Of a stretch of 64,000 nucleotides of DNA, positions 24,849 to 32,636 are shown one piece after another. The stretch comes from Pusillimonas sp044464525. Its GTDB lineage: Bacteria > Pseudomonadota > Gammaproteobacteria > Burkholderiales > Burkholderiaceae_B. Location of the stretch: positions 1-64,000 of the forward strand of contig NZ_JBIQLE010000008.1 in NCBI RefSeq assembly GCF_044464525.1, written 5' to 3'. Position numbers and translations under genes: made by a program. The notes below the pieces were generated by a model. It searched no databases, was not told the DNA's origin, and saw nothing but the letters and a program-made list of their open reading frames with translations. Positions within the stretch are counted from its first letter, which is position 1. Every line of letters starts with the position of its first letter.

Positions 24849-25681
24849 AGAAGGAGCCTCTCTTGCACGATAATTCCGATGCCGCAAGCGGCCATGGCAA
24901 CGTCTCGCGCCTGCGGGCCAGCCACGTGGCGCTGGGCTACGAAAAAACCACCATCATCCAAGACCTGTCCGTCGCCATACCCGATGGGCTGGTCACGGCC
25001 ATTGTCGGCCCCAACGGCTGCGGCAAGTCGACGCTTCTGGCGGGCCTTTCACGGTTGCGCAAGCCTTTTGGCGGAGCGATTTTGCTGGACGGGCGGGCGA
25101 TTTCAAGCTGCTCGTCCCGTGACGTGGCGCGCAAGCTTGCGCTGTTGCCCCAGGACGCCATCGCGCCGGACGGCATGACTGTGTCCGAACTGATCCGTTT
25201 TGGGCGCCAGCCCCACCAGGGGCTGCTGCGCCAGTGGTCGAAAGAGGATGAAGACATCGTCGATGCCGCGCTGCGGGCGACCGATCTGCTTGATTTGGCC
25301 GATCGGCCGCTGGAAGCCATGTCCGGCGGCCAGCGCCAGCGCGCCTGGATCGCCATGGCTGTTGCCCAGGCAACGCCGCTGCTGCTGCTGGACGAGCCCA
25401 CTTCGGCGCTGGAGCTGGGCCACCAGATCGAGGTCTTCGAGCTGATACGAGGCCTGGCCCGGCAAGGCAAGACGGTGGTGATGGTGGTGCACGATCTTTC
25501 CAGCGCCTGCCGCTATGCCGACCATCTTGTCGCCATGCGCGGCGGCGCCATCGTGGCCGAAGGCCGGCCCGCAGACATCGTTACGCCGCAGCTTGTGGAA
25601 CGGCTGTATGGGGTGCGATGCACGCTGGTGCCCGACCCTTGTACCGGCACGCCCATTATCGCGGGCCTGAGCCGAGTGTGA
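24845..25681 (+). CDS. Iron-siderophore ABC transporter ATPase (FecE/FhuC type)
   Basis: A 278-residue ABC ATPase. Walker A GPNGCGKST is near residue 56, Q-loop LLPQD near 101, signature MSGGQRQRAW near 159, Walker B LLLLDEPTSALE near 179 and switch His in VVHDLS near 214. ATG at 24845 is used because it overlaps the permease stop (ATGA). It powers import through the two permeases. An N-terminal extension of about 20 residues is not conserved in the family. Confidence 0.93.
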   Translation: MKKEPLLHDNSDAASGHGNVSRLRASHVALGYEKTTIIQDLSVAIPDGLVTAIVGPNGCGKSTLLAGLSRLRKPFGGAILLDGRAISSCSSRDVARKLALLPQDAIAPDGMTVSELIRFGRQPHQGLLRQWSKEDEDIVDAALRATDLLDLADRPLEAMSGGQRQRAWIAMAVAQATPLLLLDEPTSALELGHQIEVFELIRGLARQGKTVVMVVHDLSSACRYADHLVAMRGGAIVAEGRPADIVTPQLVERLYGVRCTLVPDPCTGTPIIAGLSRV

Positions 25682-25710
25682 CGGCTGCTTGGGAAAAGCT
25701 TGATTTTAAT

Positions 25711-25745
25711 TTAAATAAATCTTAAGATATATCGTAAGATATGTT
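25711..25745 (+). promoter_or_regulatory. AT-rich repeat region upstream of the PadR gene
   Basis: taagatat occurs at 25723-25730 and again at 25735-25742, 12 bases apart, and atcttaagat at 25719-25728 is a perfect palindrome. It lies immediately before the PadR regulator in an otherwise GC-rich stretch, so an autoregulatory operator is likely. Confidence 0.45.
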
Positions 25746-25757
25746 TAAAGGCTAGCC

Positions 25758-26345
25758 ATGAGTATGGAAACATCGCCGGATGAAGCTGGTTCCATTACCC
25801 GCGGACGCAAGTTCACGGGGCCCGAACTGTACCTGATGGCGCTCGAGTTGTTGGGGCGTGAATCGCGACACGGCTACGAGATCATCAAAGAGCTCAAAGC
25901 AATGTCGCTTGGTTTTTACAGTCCGAGCCCCGGTGCTTTGTATCCTGTGTTGGGCCAGATGGTAAAACAGGGCCACGTTGTGGCCGAAGCCGACGGCAAG
26001 CGCAAATGCTACATGCTGTCCGCTAAAGGGCGTCAACATCTCGACGCGCAGGCCCAGGTGGTGGAACAGCTTTTTGCGCGGTTGCGCCACGCGGCAAAGA
26101 AAATGCTGTGGATCAGCCAGCGCATGGATCCCGAGGCTGCGGCGCAGGCAACGGGGTGGTTGCCCGAGTTCGTCAATGCCAGGGCGGCACTGCGAACAGC
26201 CATGCTTGCCGGCAGCGATGCCGACCATCGCGACCAGCGCCGCCTGGTCGATATCCTGAACCGTGCCGTGGCCGAGATCGAAGGCCATTCCGTATCGCCG
26301 GCGCCGGCCAAACCTCATTCGCTGCCGCAGGATAATTCCTGTTGA
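25758..26345 (+). CDS. PadR-family regulator, YqjI (NfeR)-like
   Basis: A 195-residue regulator. Residues 18-95 form the PadR winged helix (TGPELYLMALELLGRESRHGYEIIKELKAMSLGFYSPSPGALYPVLGQMVKQGHV). A helical dimer region follows (about 100-180). Its direct neighbour is a siderophore-interacting ferric reductase, the same pair as yqjI-yqjH of enteric bacteria, where the regulator senses nickel or iron and represses the reductase. The long His-rich metal-binding N-terminus of E. coli YqjI is missing here, so metal sensing may be different or lost. Confidence 0.85.
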   Translation: MSMETSPDEAGSITRGRKFTGPELYLMALELLGRESRHGYEIIKELKAMSLGFYSPSPGALYPVLGQMVKQGHVVAEADGKRKCYMLSAKGRQHLDAQAQVVEQLFARLRHAAKKMLWISQRMDPEAAAQATGWLPEFVNARAALRTAMLAGSDADHRDQRRLVDILNRAVAEIEGHSVSPAPAKPHSLPQDNSC

Positions 26346-26472
26346 ACTCCACCATCCAACGGCAACCTCAGGGCCTGTCGATATTTATTCGCCCGCGCAG
26401 GCATTCCTGTTCCGTTGGCCCGAAAAGGGCGACCGCTTCAAGCGCAAACGTTTTCAGAAAAGTGAATACTCC

Positions 26473-27288
26473 ATGACCCAAGTCGATCTGACCGTACAAA
26501 AATTACGGCACACCATCAAGCTGCGCCGGCTGAAAGTCGGCCGCATCACCGAACTGACGCCTTCCATGCGCCGCATCACTCTGGTGGGCGATGAGCTGGA
26601 AGGCTTTTATTCGGCGTCTTTCGATGATCACGCCAAATTGTTCTTTCCCGCCGAGCCGGGTGCTGAGCTGATCCTGCCTACAACCGGGCCCAACGGCATG
26701 CAGTACGCCGACGATGCCCCGCGCCCCGTTATGCGCGACTACACGCCGCGCCGGTACGACCCGGCAAAGCAAGAGCTGGATATCGATTTCGTCCTGCAAC
26801 ACAGTGGTCCAGCCACCGATTGGGCTGCGGCGGCGTCGGTCGGCGATGAGCTGGGAGTGGGCGGGCCGCGCGGCTCTTTCGTCATTCCCACGGGCTTCGA
26901 CTGGCACTTGCTGATCGGAGATGAAACCGCCATGCCCGCCATCGGGCGCAGGCTCGAAGAATTGCCGCAGGGCGTCCAGGCGCTGGTCATCGTCAAGACG
27001 CGCGACGAAGCGTCGCGCATCGATTTCCACGCGGGCTGCAATCTGCGCACCCAGTGGGTGTCCGACGACGCTTCCGCGCCGGCCGACGGCATGGATCCAC
27101 TCGAGCGCGCCGTGCGCGCACTTGAGCTGCCCGAAGGCGAGGGCTATATCTGGGCCGCGGGTGAATACTCTCCCATCCAGAAAGTGCGCGAACACCTGGT
27201 CAAAGAGCGCGGCATCGACAAAGGCCGTATCCGCGCGGCCAGCTACTGGCGCAAAGAAGCCCCCGCCACCCACGTCAACTTTGAATGA
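26473..27288 (+). CDS. Siderophore-interacting protein / ferric-siderophore reductase (YqjH-like)
   Basis: A 271-residue flavoprotein. ATG at 26473 is preferred because homologous sequence begins there; an upstream in-frame start would add 70 unsupported residues. RDYTPRRYD at about residue 91 is the FAD-binding R-x-Y-T motif. A later GYIWAAGEYSPIQKVREHL segment near 235-253 and the end SYWRKEAP match the NAD(P)H-binding part of the family. It reduces ferric siderophores in the cytoplasm and releases iron, completing the job of the ABC importer upstream. Confidence 0.9.
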   Translation: MTQVDLTVQKLRHTIKLRRLKVGRITELTPSMRRITLVGDELEGFYSASFDDHAKLFFPAEPGAELILPTTGPNGMQYADDAPRPVMRDYTPRRYDPAKQELDIDFVLQHSGPATDWAAAASVGDELGVGGPRGSFVIPTGFDWHLLIGDETAMPAIGRRLEELPQGVQALVIVKTRDEASRIDFHAGCNLRTQWVSDDASAPADGMDPLERAVRALELPEGEGYIWAAGEYSPIQKVREHLVKERGIDKGRIRAASYWRKEAPATHVNFE

Positions 27289-27414
27289 GCACCGCTTGCC
27301 GGGCTAAGCGGCGCCCGCCTCTTCATCCCGCGGGGCGGGTCGAGAGCGGCGGCGAACACCTGCCCGGCAGGAATGTGTTTCATCTTGGCCGGAAAAAGCG
27401 GGGCCAGACGGGTG

Positions 27415-27759
27415 TCAATGTCCGATCGATTTCGAGAATCCGTTGACGATCACCACGCCGACGATGATGAATCCGAGGCCGATCAACGCGGCCAGGTCGA
27501 GCTTCTGGCCGAACAGCACGTAACCTATGATTGAAATCAATACGATGCCCAGGCCGCTCCAGATGGCGTAGGCCAGCCCCACAGGCATGGTCTTGAGCAC
27601 GATGGACAGAAAATAGAAGGCGGCCAAGTAGCAAACGGCCATCGTCAAGGTGGGAAACAGGCGCGTGAACTGCTCTGATTTTTGCAGCATGGTCGTGCCT
27701 ATTACTTCCAGGACGATGGCCACGCCCAGGGCGCCGTACGCCGCAATGATCGGTTTCAT
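27415..27759 (-). CDS. Small multidrug resistance efflux protein (EmrE-like)
   Basis: A 114-residue, four-span protein from the ATG at 27759; a TTG 7 codons upstream is an alternative. The conserved membrane Glu lies in IVLEVIGTTMLQKSEQFTRL, and GLAYAIWSGLGIVLISIIGYVLFGQKLD is almost the EmrE signature. It exports cationic compounds in exchange for protons as a dimer. It stands alone on the minus strand. Confidence 0.92.
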   Translation of the reverse strand: MKPIIAAYGALGVAIVLEVIGTTMLQKSEQFTRLFPTLTMAVCYLAAFYFLSIVLKTMPVGLAYAIWSGLGIVLISIIGYVLFGQKLDLAALIGLGFIIVGVVIVNGFSKSIGH

Positions 27760-27900
27760 GAGTGTCTTGATGGTTGGCAATACACGAATTATGCCCTGAG
27801 TTCCGTGCGCCCATCGCGCCGGAACGTATCCGGGGTGCCGTTTCCGACGGCGCCGACTTCATCTGCATCGGCTTGAGCCTGGCCTTGTGTCTTCTAAGCC

Positions 27901-28212
27901 TCAGCCAGGGCCGCCCGACTCGCCCGGCGAGATGCCTCCCCGGTTGTTCTTGGGTTCGAAATCGCCGCTGCCCAGCTCTATGATGCCGTCGGTGGGTGTG
28001 TTGCGTGCATCTTCCGCTGCGCGGATGATGTGCTGCCGGCCTTTTTCAAAAGCGTCCAGCAGCTCGGCAGGGTCGCCGTTTTCTGCGTCGAACGCCTGCA
28101 GCAACGCGTCTCCGGAGATTTCATATTTGCGCTTGCCGACACCGTCGCCCCACGAGAAACGAATATAGCCGTCTTGATATTTGGCCCCGGTCATCTTGGC
28201 GAATTCACCCAT
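27901..28212 (-). CDS. DUF1488-like small protein
   Basis: A 103-residue protein with aaggagg placed just before the start. The core YIRFSWGDGVGKRKYEISGDALLQAFDAENGDPAELLDAFEKGRQHIIRAAEDA lines up with the YrdB/DUF1488 pattern (ISG-x-AL ... F ... I-x-xAAE). The C-terminal 30 residues are Gly/Pro-rich and variable. Function of the family is unknown. The family call is moderate. Confidence 0.6.
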   Translation of the reverse strand: MGEFAKMTGAKYQDGYIRFSWGDGVGKRKYEISGDALLQAFDAENGDPAELLDAFEKGRQHIIRAAEDARNTPTDGIIELGSGDFEPKNNRGGISPGESGGPG

Positions 28213-28296
28213 TGCAGCCTCCTTGCATTACTGTGGACACATTCTTCATGGTAGTGCCTTTGGCAGAAGCCAAGAGTACGCGCTTGCAAGAGGGTG

Positions 28297-28983
28297 TTAC
28301 GGCCGACCGGAAGGGCGGGGCCCGACCGGATTGGAGCCTGTCGTTTCCGACTGGTTTGGGTCGGCTTCTTCGGCTTCTTCAGCGTCTGGCTTGGCCGGCG
28401 CCGAACGAGCCATCCAGGCGATAAGCGACGAACGCATGGCTTCTTCGACCGACATCTCGATGGGTTGCACCCATTCGGCCGGAACGAAAACGGTGTAGCC
28501 GCCTATCATGTAGCCCATGGGTAAATAAACGGCCACCCTGTCACCCCTGGTGAAGCCGTCGGGCAAGTCATCAACACCCTTGCGGGTGATTAGCCCCACA
28601 ATCTCGATGGGCTGGCCGGGAAACCGCAGCAATACGACTTGCTGGCCGCCCTGCGAACCCCCGCCCGGCGAAAAATACTCTGCAAAACTCTTCACCGAGG
28701 AATAGATGCTTTTTATGACCGGGATGTTGTTGAACGGCAGTTCAAAAATGGATACCATGCCGCGGACTCGCCGCATTGAAAGCAGGTAGCCCAGGGCGAT
28801 AATAAAAAGCACTGCAACGGCCAGCCCCATGCCCGGTATGTAGATGTCGCCGATGATGGGCCCCAGCAGCGTATAGGCCAGGGTTTCGCTCCATGACAGA
28901 AATATGAACAACAAATACAAGGTAAGCGCCACAGGCAGGATGGCGATCAGCCCGCGTATGAAGTATTTTGAGAGGTTTTTCAT
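28297..28983 (-). CDS. DUF502 family membrane protein
   Basis: A 228-residue protein. Two N-terminal spans (about residues 9-31 and 50-68) are followed by the family block SMRRVRGMVSIFELPFNNIPVIKSIYSSVKSFAEYF and the soluble domain VVLLRFPGQPIEIVGLITRKG...VAVYLPMGYMIGGYTVFVP. DUF502 proteins are widespread in proteobacteria with unknown function and often lie in core regions. The acidic C-terminal tail of about 30 residues is variable. Confidence 0.9.
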   Translation of the reverse strand: MKNLSKYFIRGLIAILPVALTLYLLFIFLSWSETLAYTLLGPIIGDIYIPGMGLAVAVLFIIALGYLLSMRRVRGMVSIFELPFNNIPVIKSIYSSVKSFAEYFSPGGGSQGGQQVVLLRFPGQPIEIVGLITRKGVDDLPDGFTRGDRVAVYLPMGYMIGGYTVFVPAEWVQPIEMSVEEAMRSSLIAWMARSAPAKPDAEEAEEADPNQSETTGSNPVGPRPSGRP

Positions 28984-29062
28984 GGGGCGGGTGCTCCTGG
29001 CGCGGAGAGCTGATGTGGGAGTAATCGCTGGTGATGATCTGATTTTACTTGGAATTACGAAC

Positions 29063-29087
29063 GAAGGCCCGCAGACTGCGGGCCTTC
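29063..29087. terminator. Perfect 11-base palindrome between DUF502 and cytochrome b genes
   Basis: gaaggcccgcag and ctgcgggccttc form a stem with a one-base centre. The reverse strand gives the end of the cytochrome gene 38 bases to the right, so it likely serves as its terminator, though no clear T-run follows on either strand. Confidence 0.5.
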
Positions 29088-29124
29088 AAAACGGCAAGCC
29101 GTGCGAGCCGCCGGCGCGCCGGAT

Positions 29125-29646
29125 TTAGAACATGCGTTGGAGGACCCCGTCTTTTTTTACCAGGCCGTGAAACAGCGCGATACCGATGTGTCCCAGGATA
29201 AGGATGAGCAGTATCCAGGCGATGGGCGAGTGCAGGCTGCCCAAGCTGGCCATCCAGGGGATTTCTTCTCCCTTGGCGGCCAGCGCAATGCCAAACGGGG
29301 TAAGGCCGTAGCCGTTGCCGATCATGGTCAGGATGCCGGTGATGGGCATCAGCAGCATGGCGGCATACATCAAGCCGTGGCCCAACCTGACAAGCACGAC
29401 GGTGGCCGGATCTTGCTCGGGGCGATTCCCTTTTTGCCTGGCCACCCAGAGCAGGCGAAGTACAACCAGCACCAATAGCGTGACCCCGATGGAGATATGC
29501 CAAGGCACCAGCGTTTCACCGACCCAGTGCTCACCGTCGTCGATGCGATCAAAGAACTTCAAGACCTGCCAGCCGATCAATACGGCCATTGTCCAGTGAA
29601 AAATGCGCGAAATACTGCCATAGCGTTGTTTTGAATCGTGGATCAT
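29125..29646 (-). CDS. Cytochrome b561-type di-haem membrane protein
   Basis: A 173-residue four-span protein from ATG at 29646; an upstream TTG/ATG would add a non-hydrophobic stretch of 30 residues. His residues in ISRIFHWTMAVLIGW, LVPWHISIGVTLLVLVVLRLLW, LVRLGHGLMYAAMLLMP and LILGHIGIALFHGLV are the expected haem ligands in the four helices. Family members move electrons from quinol to periplasmic acceptors or reduce superoxide (CybB). The gene is downstream of a possible terminator-ended leader at 29785-29870. Confidence 0.9.
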   Translation of the reverse strand: MIHDSKQRYGSISRIFHWTMAVLIGWQVLKFFDRIDDGEHWVGETLVPWHISIGVTLLVLVVLRLLWVARQKGNRPEQDPATVVLVRLGHGLMYAAMLLMPITGILTMIGNGYGLTPFGIALAAKGEEIPWMASLGSLHSPIAWILLILILGHIGIALFHGLVKKDGVLQRMF

Positions 29647-29782
29647 TGGACAAGATACTCCATCAGAAAATCGTATCGGTCTTGTTGGGCCATGCCCCGG
29701 CATGGTTATGCTACCGGGCTTGGCCGCGCCAGGCAATGCTTTCCAAAGAGCGGCAAGGCTGGGCGAGCACGCTTGGCAGGGA

Positions 29783-29868
29783 CGAAAAAAAACGGGCCTT
29801 GCGGCCCGTAAAGGTACTACCAGAGCATATGAAAGAGCTTGCCCAGCCGTCGTTATGTCGACCAGGCA
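29783..29868 (-). ncRNA. Candidate small RNA or attenuated leader of the cytochrome b gene
   Basis: On the minus strand a compact nested hairpin (gtcg/cgac inside tgcc/ggca, 29840-29868, with further gaaag/ctttc outside) is followed by a perfect terminator: acgggcc/ggcccgt (29792-29809) with eight Ts. A TATAGT box lies at 29879-29874, just upstream. No minus-strand coding gene ends here; the next upstream gene on that strand is beyond acyP. The RNA would be about 80-85 bases. A -35 box is not clear. Confidence 0.5.
29785..29809 (-). terminator. Strong intrinsic terminator, minus strand
   Basis: acgggcc-ttgc-ggcccgt with A8 on the plus strand, that is U8 in the minus-strand RNA. It stands 137 bases before the cytochrome start and is not preceded by any minus-strand open frame, which supports a noncoding transcript or attenuation. 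Confidence 0.8.
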
Positions 29869-30057
29869 CTTTCACTATAGCGGGATGAAAGCAGCGTTTT
29901 CTTGCGTTTTGTCAACAAAAAAGGCAATTTTAAGTTTTAAGCCCGGGTTCTTCGGCTTCAGCGCTTTTGCCGTGGCGTTCTGGTTGTGAAGCGCCCCCAA
30001 AAGTTGGCCGTGTCGCCAACCTGTGGGGCGTGTGCGGAAATTCGTTAAACTGCCGCT

Positions 30058-30354
30058 ATGAAAACCTTAGGTTCGAATCACGGAATGGAAACTCTGGACG
30101 TGCGCATCACCGGCCGTGTCCAGGGCGTTGGTTTTCGCGCCGCTGCGGTCAGGCAGGCGCACCTTCTGGGTGTAACGGGCTGGGTGCGCAATGCGGCCGA
30201 CGGTTCGGTTGAAGCGCTGATCCAGGGCGAGCCCGAGCAGGTCGACCAGATGCTGTCGTGGCTGCATCGCGGGCCGCCCTCGGCCAAAGTGGCCGAAGTA
30301 AAGCACAACCCGAACGATACCGAGCGCTACTTCGACAATTTCCAGCAGATATAG
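30058..30354 (+). CDS. acyP: Acylphosphatase
   Basis: A 98-residue protein; an ATG at 30085 would give the more usual 89 residues, and neither has a clear ribosome binding site. GRVQGVGFRAAAVRQAHLLGVTGWVRNAADGSVEALIQG contains the catalytic Arg (VGFR) and Asn (WVRN). It hydrolyses acyl phosphates in the cytoplasm. The C-terminal half is typical, with the slightly unusual end NDTERYFDNFQQI. Confidence 0.93.
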   Translation: MKTLGSNHGMETLDVRITGRVQGVGFRAAAVRQAHLLGVTGWVRNAADGSVEALIQGEPEQVDQMLSWLHRGPPSAKVAEVKHNPNDTERYFDNFQQI

Positions 30355-30399
30355 CGGTGCCACGCGGCCTGGTGGCTGGACGTGCTGCGATCCTGACGG

Positions 30400-31368
30400 C
30401 TAGAGGTTCATCAGCTTCAGCGCGGGTTCGCCGGCGATGCCGAACGGGTTGGCCAGGGTTTCCAGTATCTCGAAATGGTTGTAGCCCTTGCCTTCCAGCA
30501 ATTGCACGGGTTTGCCGGCTTTTTCGACTTCGGCGGCAAAGTCTTTCGACTGGCGCATGAATTCCGGCGTTTCCTGGTCGCCGTAGACCAGCAGCAGCGG
30601 GGTGTTCAGCCTGTCGAGGCGCCGCTGGGGGCTAAGGGCCTGCTCCATTTCGTCGGTAAAGGCCACGTAATTGCTGCGCGAAGACAAGCGCACGGGCTTC
30701 AGGTCGAACATGCCGCTGACCAGCACCGCGCCCTTGATGATATCCGCCGGCACATCGTAATCGCTCTCCCAGTCGGCGGTGACCGCGACGCCGCCCAAAT
30801 GGCCGCCTGACGAATGGCCCGACAGATAAATGCGGTTTTTGTCGCCGCCGAAGGATTCGGCATTCTTGTATGCCCAGGCGATGGAGTTCAGCACCTGCCG
30901 GGCCATGGGCATGAGGTCGCCGTCTTGTTCCAGGACGTTGGTAAAGTCGGGAATGAGCGTATGCGCGCCCCGCGCCACGAAGGGGTCGGCCACGAAGCCG
31001 TAGCTTTCGGCCGCGCCGACGCGCCAGGCCCCGCCGTGGATGAAAATATGAATGGGCGCGTTCGGCTCAGAGGCGGGGTACAGGTCTAGAGCTTCGGTTT
31101 TTGACTTTCCATAGGCCAGGCGCTTGGGCGCGCCCAGTCTGGCGCGGGTGATGTCGCTGTTGCTGGCATAGCGGCCCAGCACGGTCTGGATGTTGGGCGC
31201 GTAGTTGGCCTGGTCGTACACTTTGTCCAGGGTTGTCTGGTCGTAGTCCAGCCACACTTTGCCGTCGGCCGCCGAGGCCGAGCCGGCCACAGCCAGTGCC
31301 GTGGTGGCCAGTCCGGTGCCCATGAGATGGCGGCGTTCCTGGTTTATGGTTTCAAAAGGCGGGGCCAT
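30400..31368 (-). CDS. Alpha/beta-hydrolase (esterase/lipase) with Tat-like signal
   Basis: ATG at 31368 has aggag 7 bases upstream. The 322-residue product starts with a twin-arginine-like motif (QERRHLMGTGLATTALAVAGSASAADG), so it is likely exported folded. The hydrolase core has HIFIHGGAWRVGAAESYGF (oxyanion HGG), the nucleophile in GHSSGGHL, the acid in VYGDQETPEF and His in GYNHFEIL. It resembles kynurenine formamidase-type and carboxylesterase enzymes, but the substrate is unknown. Confidence 0.85.
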   Translation of the reverse strand: MAPPFETINQERRHLMGTGLATTALAVAGSASAADGKVWLDYDQTTLDKVYDQANYAPNIQTVLGRYASNSDITRARLGAPKRLAYGKSKTEALDLYPASEPNAPIHIFIHGGAWRVGAAESYGFVADPFVARGAHTLIPDFTNVLEQDGDLMPMARQVLNSIAWAYKNAESFGGDKNRIYLSGHSSGGHLGGVAVTADWESDYDVPADIIKGAVLVSGMFDLKPVRLSSRSNYVAFTDEMEQALSPQRRLDRLNTPLLLVYGDQETPEFMRQSKDFAAEVEKAGKPVQLLEGKGYNHFEILETLANPFGIAGEPALKLMNL

Positions 31369-31859
31369 GCGGTTTCTCCTCGTATTTGTTTCTGCGACTA
31401 TAAGGCGATTACGGGTTGAAGGCTGGTTGAAGGCATGATAAATCAATTCAATTACGGTGTGTTGCCCAATATAGGTGCATTCCCTAGGTGTGCAATGTAA
31501 GAGAATGGTGCAGAATGCTGTTCATGCAGGTGAGGAGACAAAGCCCTGCATGGGCACGCCGGGTTTACGGCATACAACAATGCACATACGCAGTACCCAT
31601 AAAAAATAGAAACCACACCAAGGCCGGCGATTTATCGCCGGCCTTGGTGTTTTGGTTCGCTGTTCTTCTTGCCATGGCAGGAAAAGCGCCCGCTGACGAA
31701 ATCGGCTCTACCCGTTTTCAATGGGAATGGACGCCCCTACGTGAAGACACACGGCATCAGGTGCCCTGAAGTGAGGGTGTCAATACTCACTGCATATCGG
31801 GGGGATAAGCATTTATCAGGCCCACCCAAGCACATCCAAGCACACGGAATTTGGCCGGG
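31369..31859. other. Gene-free stretch with a strong hairpin
   Basis: I see no convincing gene. A long inverted repeat, caccaaggccggcga at 31616-31630 against tcgccggccttggtg at 31635-31649 with a ttta loop and then tttt, is a strong plus-strand terminator. The sequence before it has no supported gene, so what it terminates is unclear; a short transcript from the area of 31480-31600 is possible. Confidence 0.5.
31616..31653 (+). terminator. Orphan intrinsic terminator
   Basis: A 15-base perfect stem with a 4-base loop and a T4 stretch on the plus strand. The nearest plus-strand gene upstream is acyP, more than 1.2 kb away with the esterase on the other strand in between. Confidence 0.6.
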
Positions 31860-32636
31860 CTACCGTTGCGGCTCCGACCCCTGGTCTTCGTCCGCCCTAA
31901 GCAATACCAGCACCGCCCCCGCGCCGCCGTCGCGTTCGGCGCATTCCGTATAGGCCATCACGTCTTCAAGCTGAGTCAGCCAGCGCCTGACAGTTTCCTT
32001 CAGCACGGGTGCGTTGTTCTTGGAGCCATGGCCCTTGCCGTGCACGATGCGCACGCATCTTATGCTGTGTTGCAGGCACGAGCGTAAAAAGCCGTCCATG
32101 CGCAGGCGCGCTTCTTCCAGGGTGGAGCCATGCAGATCGAGACTGGCCCCAATGGGCCATTTTCCCTGGGCAAGCTTTTTCACTAGATCGGGGCCGTGGC
32201 CGGCCTGTGCAAAATGGGATGCGTCGGCGGCCAGCCGGGCCGGGGCGTAGTGGTCGGATACGGCCGCCGGCACGACAACTTCAAGGCCTGTGGCGGCCAG
32301 CCGCTTTTGCTTCAAGATCGAGCGGGGCGCCCTTGGCACCGGCGGCAAGATCACGCGGTTTGGCGGCGCCAGGGGCTGGACCGATTCAACCGCCCGGCGA
32401 AACAGGGCTTTGTCTTCCGCAGTTAGGGGCGAGGCGGCGACCGGCAAGGCTGCCTTGCCGGCCGGGTTGTTTGTGCCCGGTTCTTTTGCTTCAGGCACAG
32501 CCGTTTTGCCGCTCGCGGCAAAATTGCGGCGTTTGCGCTTGGGCGGGGCCGGGGCGGGCGTGCTGGCGGCTTCGGCCTGTTGCCGCAGCTGTTTCAGGTC
32601 GGCCAAGCCCGGCTTGCGCTTGTTACTGGTCTGCAT
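31860..32636 (-). CDS. Smr-domain protein
   Basis: A 258-residue protein. The N-terminus is basic and low in complexity (about residues 1-60). The Smr domain fills the C-terminal part: SLDLHGSTLEEARLRMDGFLRSCLQHSIRCVRIVHGKGHGS holds the conserved LDLHG and HGKG motifs. Smr domains of this stand-alone proteobacterial type are nucleases or RNA-binding proteins linked to ribosome rescue. ATG at 32636 overlaps the end of trxB in another frame, so translation follows from trxB. Confidence 0.85.
   Translation of the reverse strand: MQTSNKRKPGLADLKQLRQQAEAASTPAPAPPKRKRRNFAASGKTAVPEAKEPGTNNPAGKAALPVAASPLTAEDKALFRRAVESVQPLAPPNRVILPPVPRAPRSILKQKRLAATGLEVVVPAAVSDHYAPARLAADASHFAQAGHGPDLVKKLAQGKWPIGASLDLHGSTLEEARLRMDGFLRSCLQHSIRCVRIVHGKGHGSKNNAPVLKETVRRWLTQLEDVMAYTECAERDGGAGAVLVLLRADEDQGSEPQR

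Noticed and set aside
31488..31769. A 93-codon plus-strand frame across the orphan hairpin
   Set aside because: It runs through a perfect terminator stem and has no ribosome binding site or homologous look.
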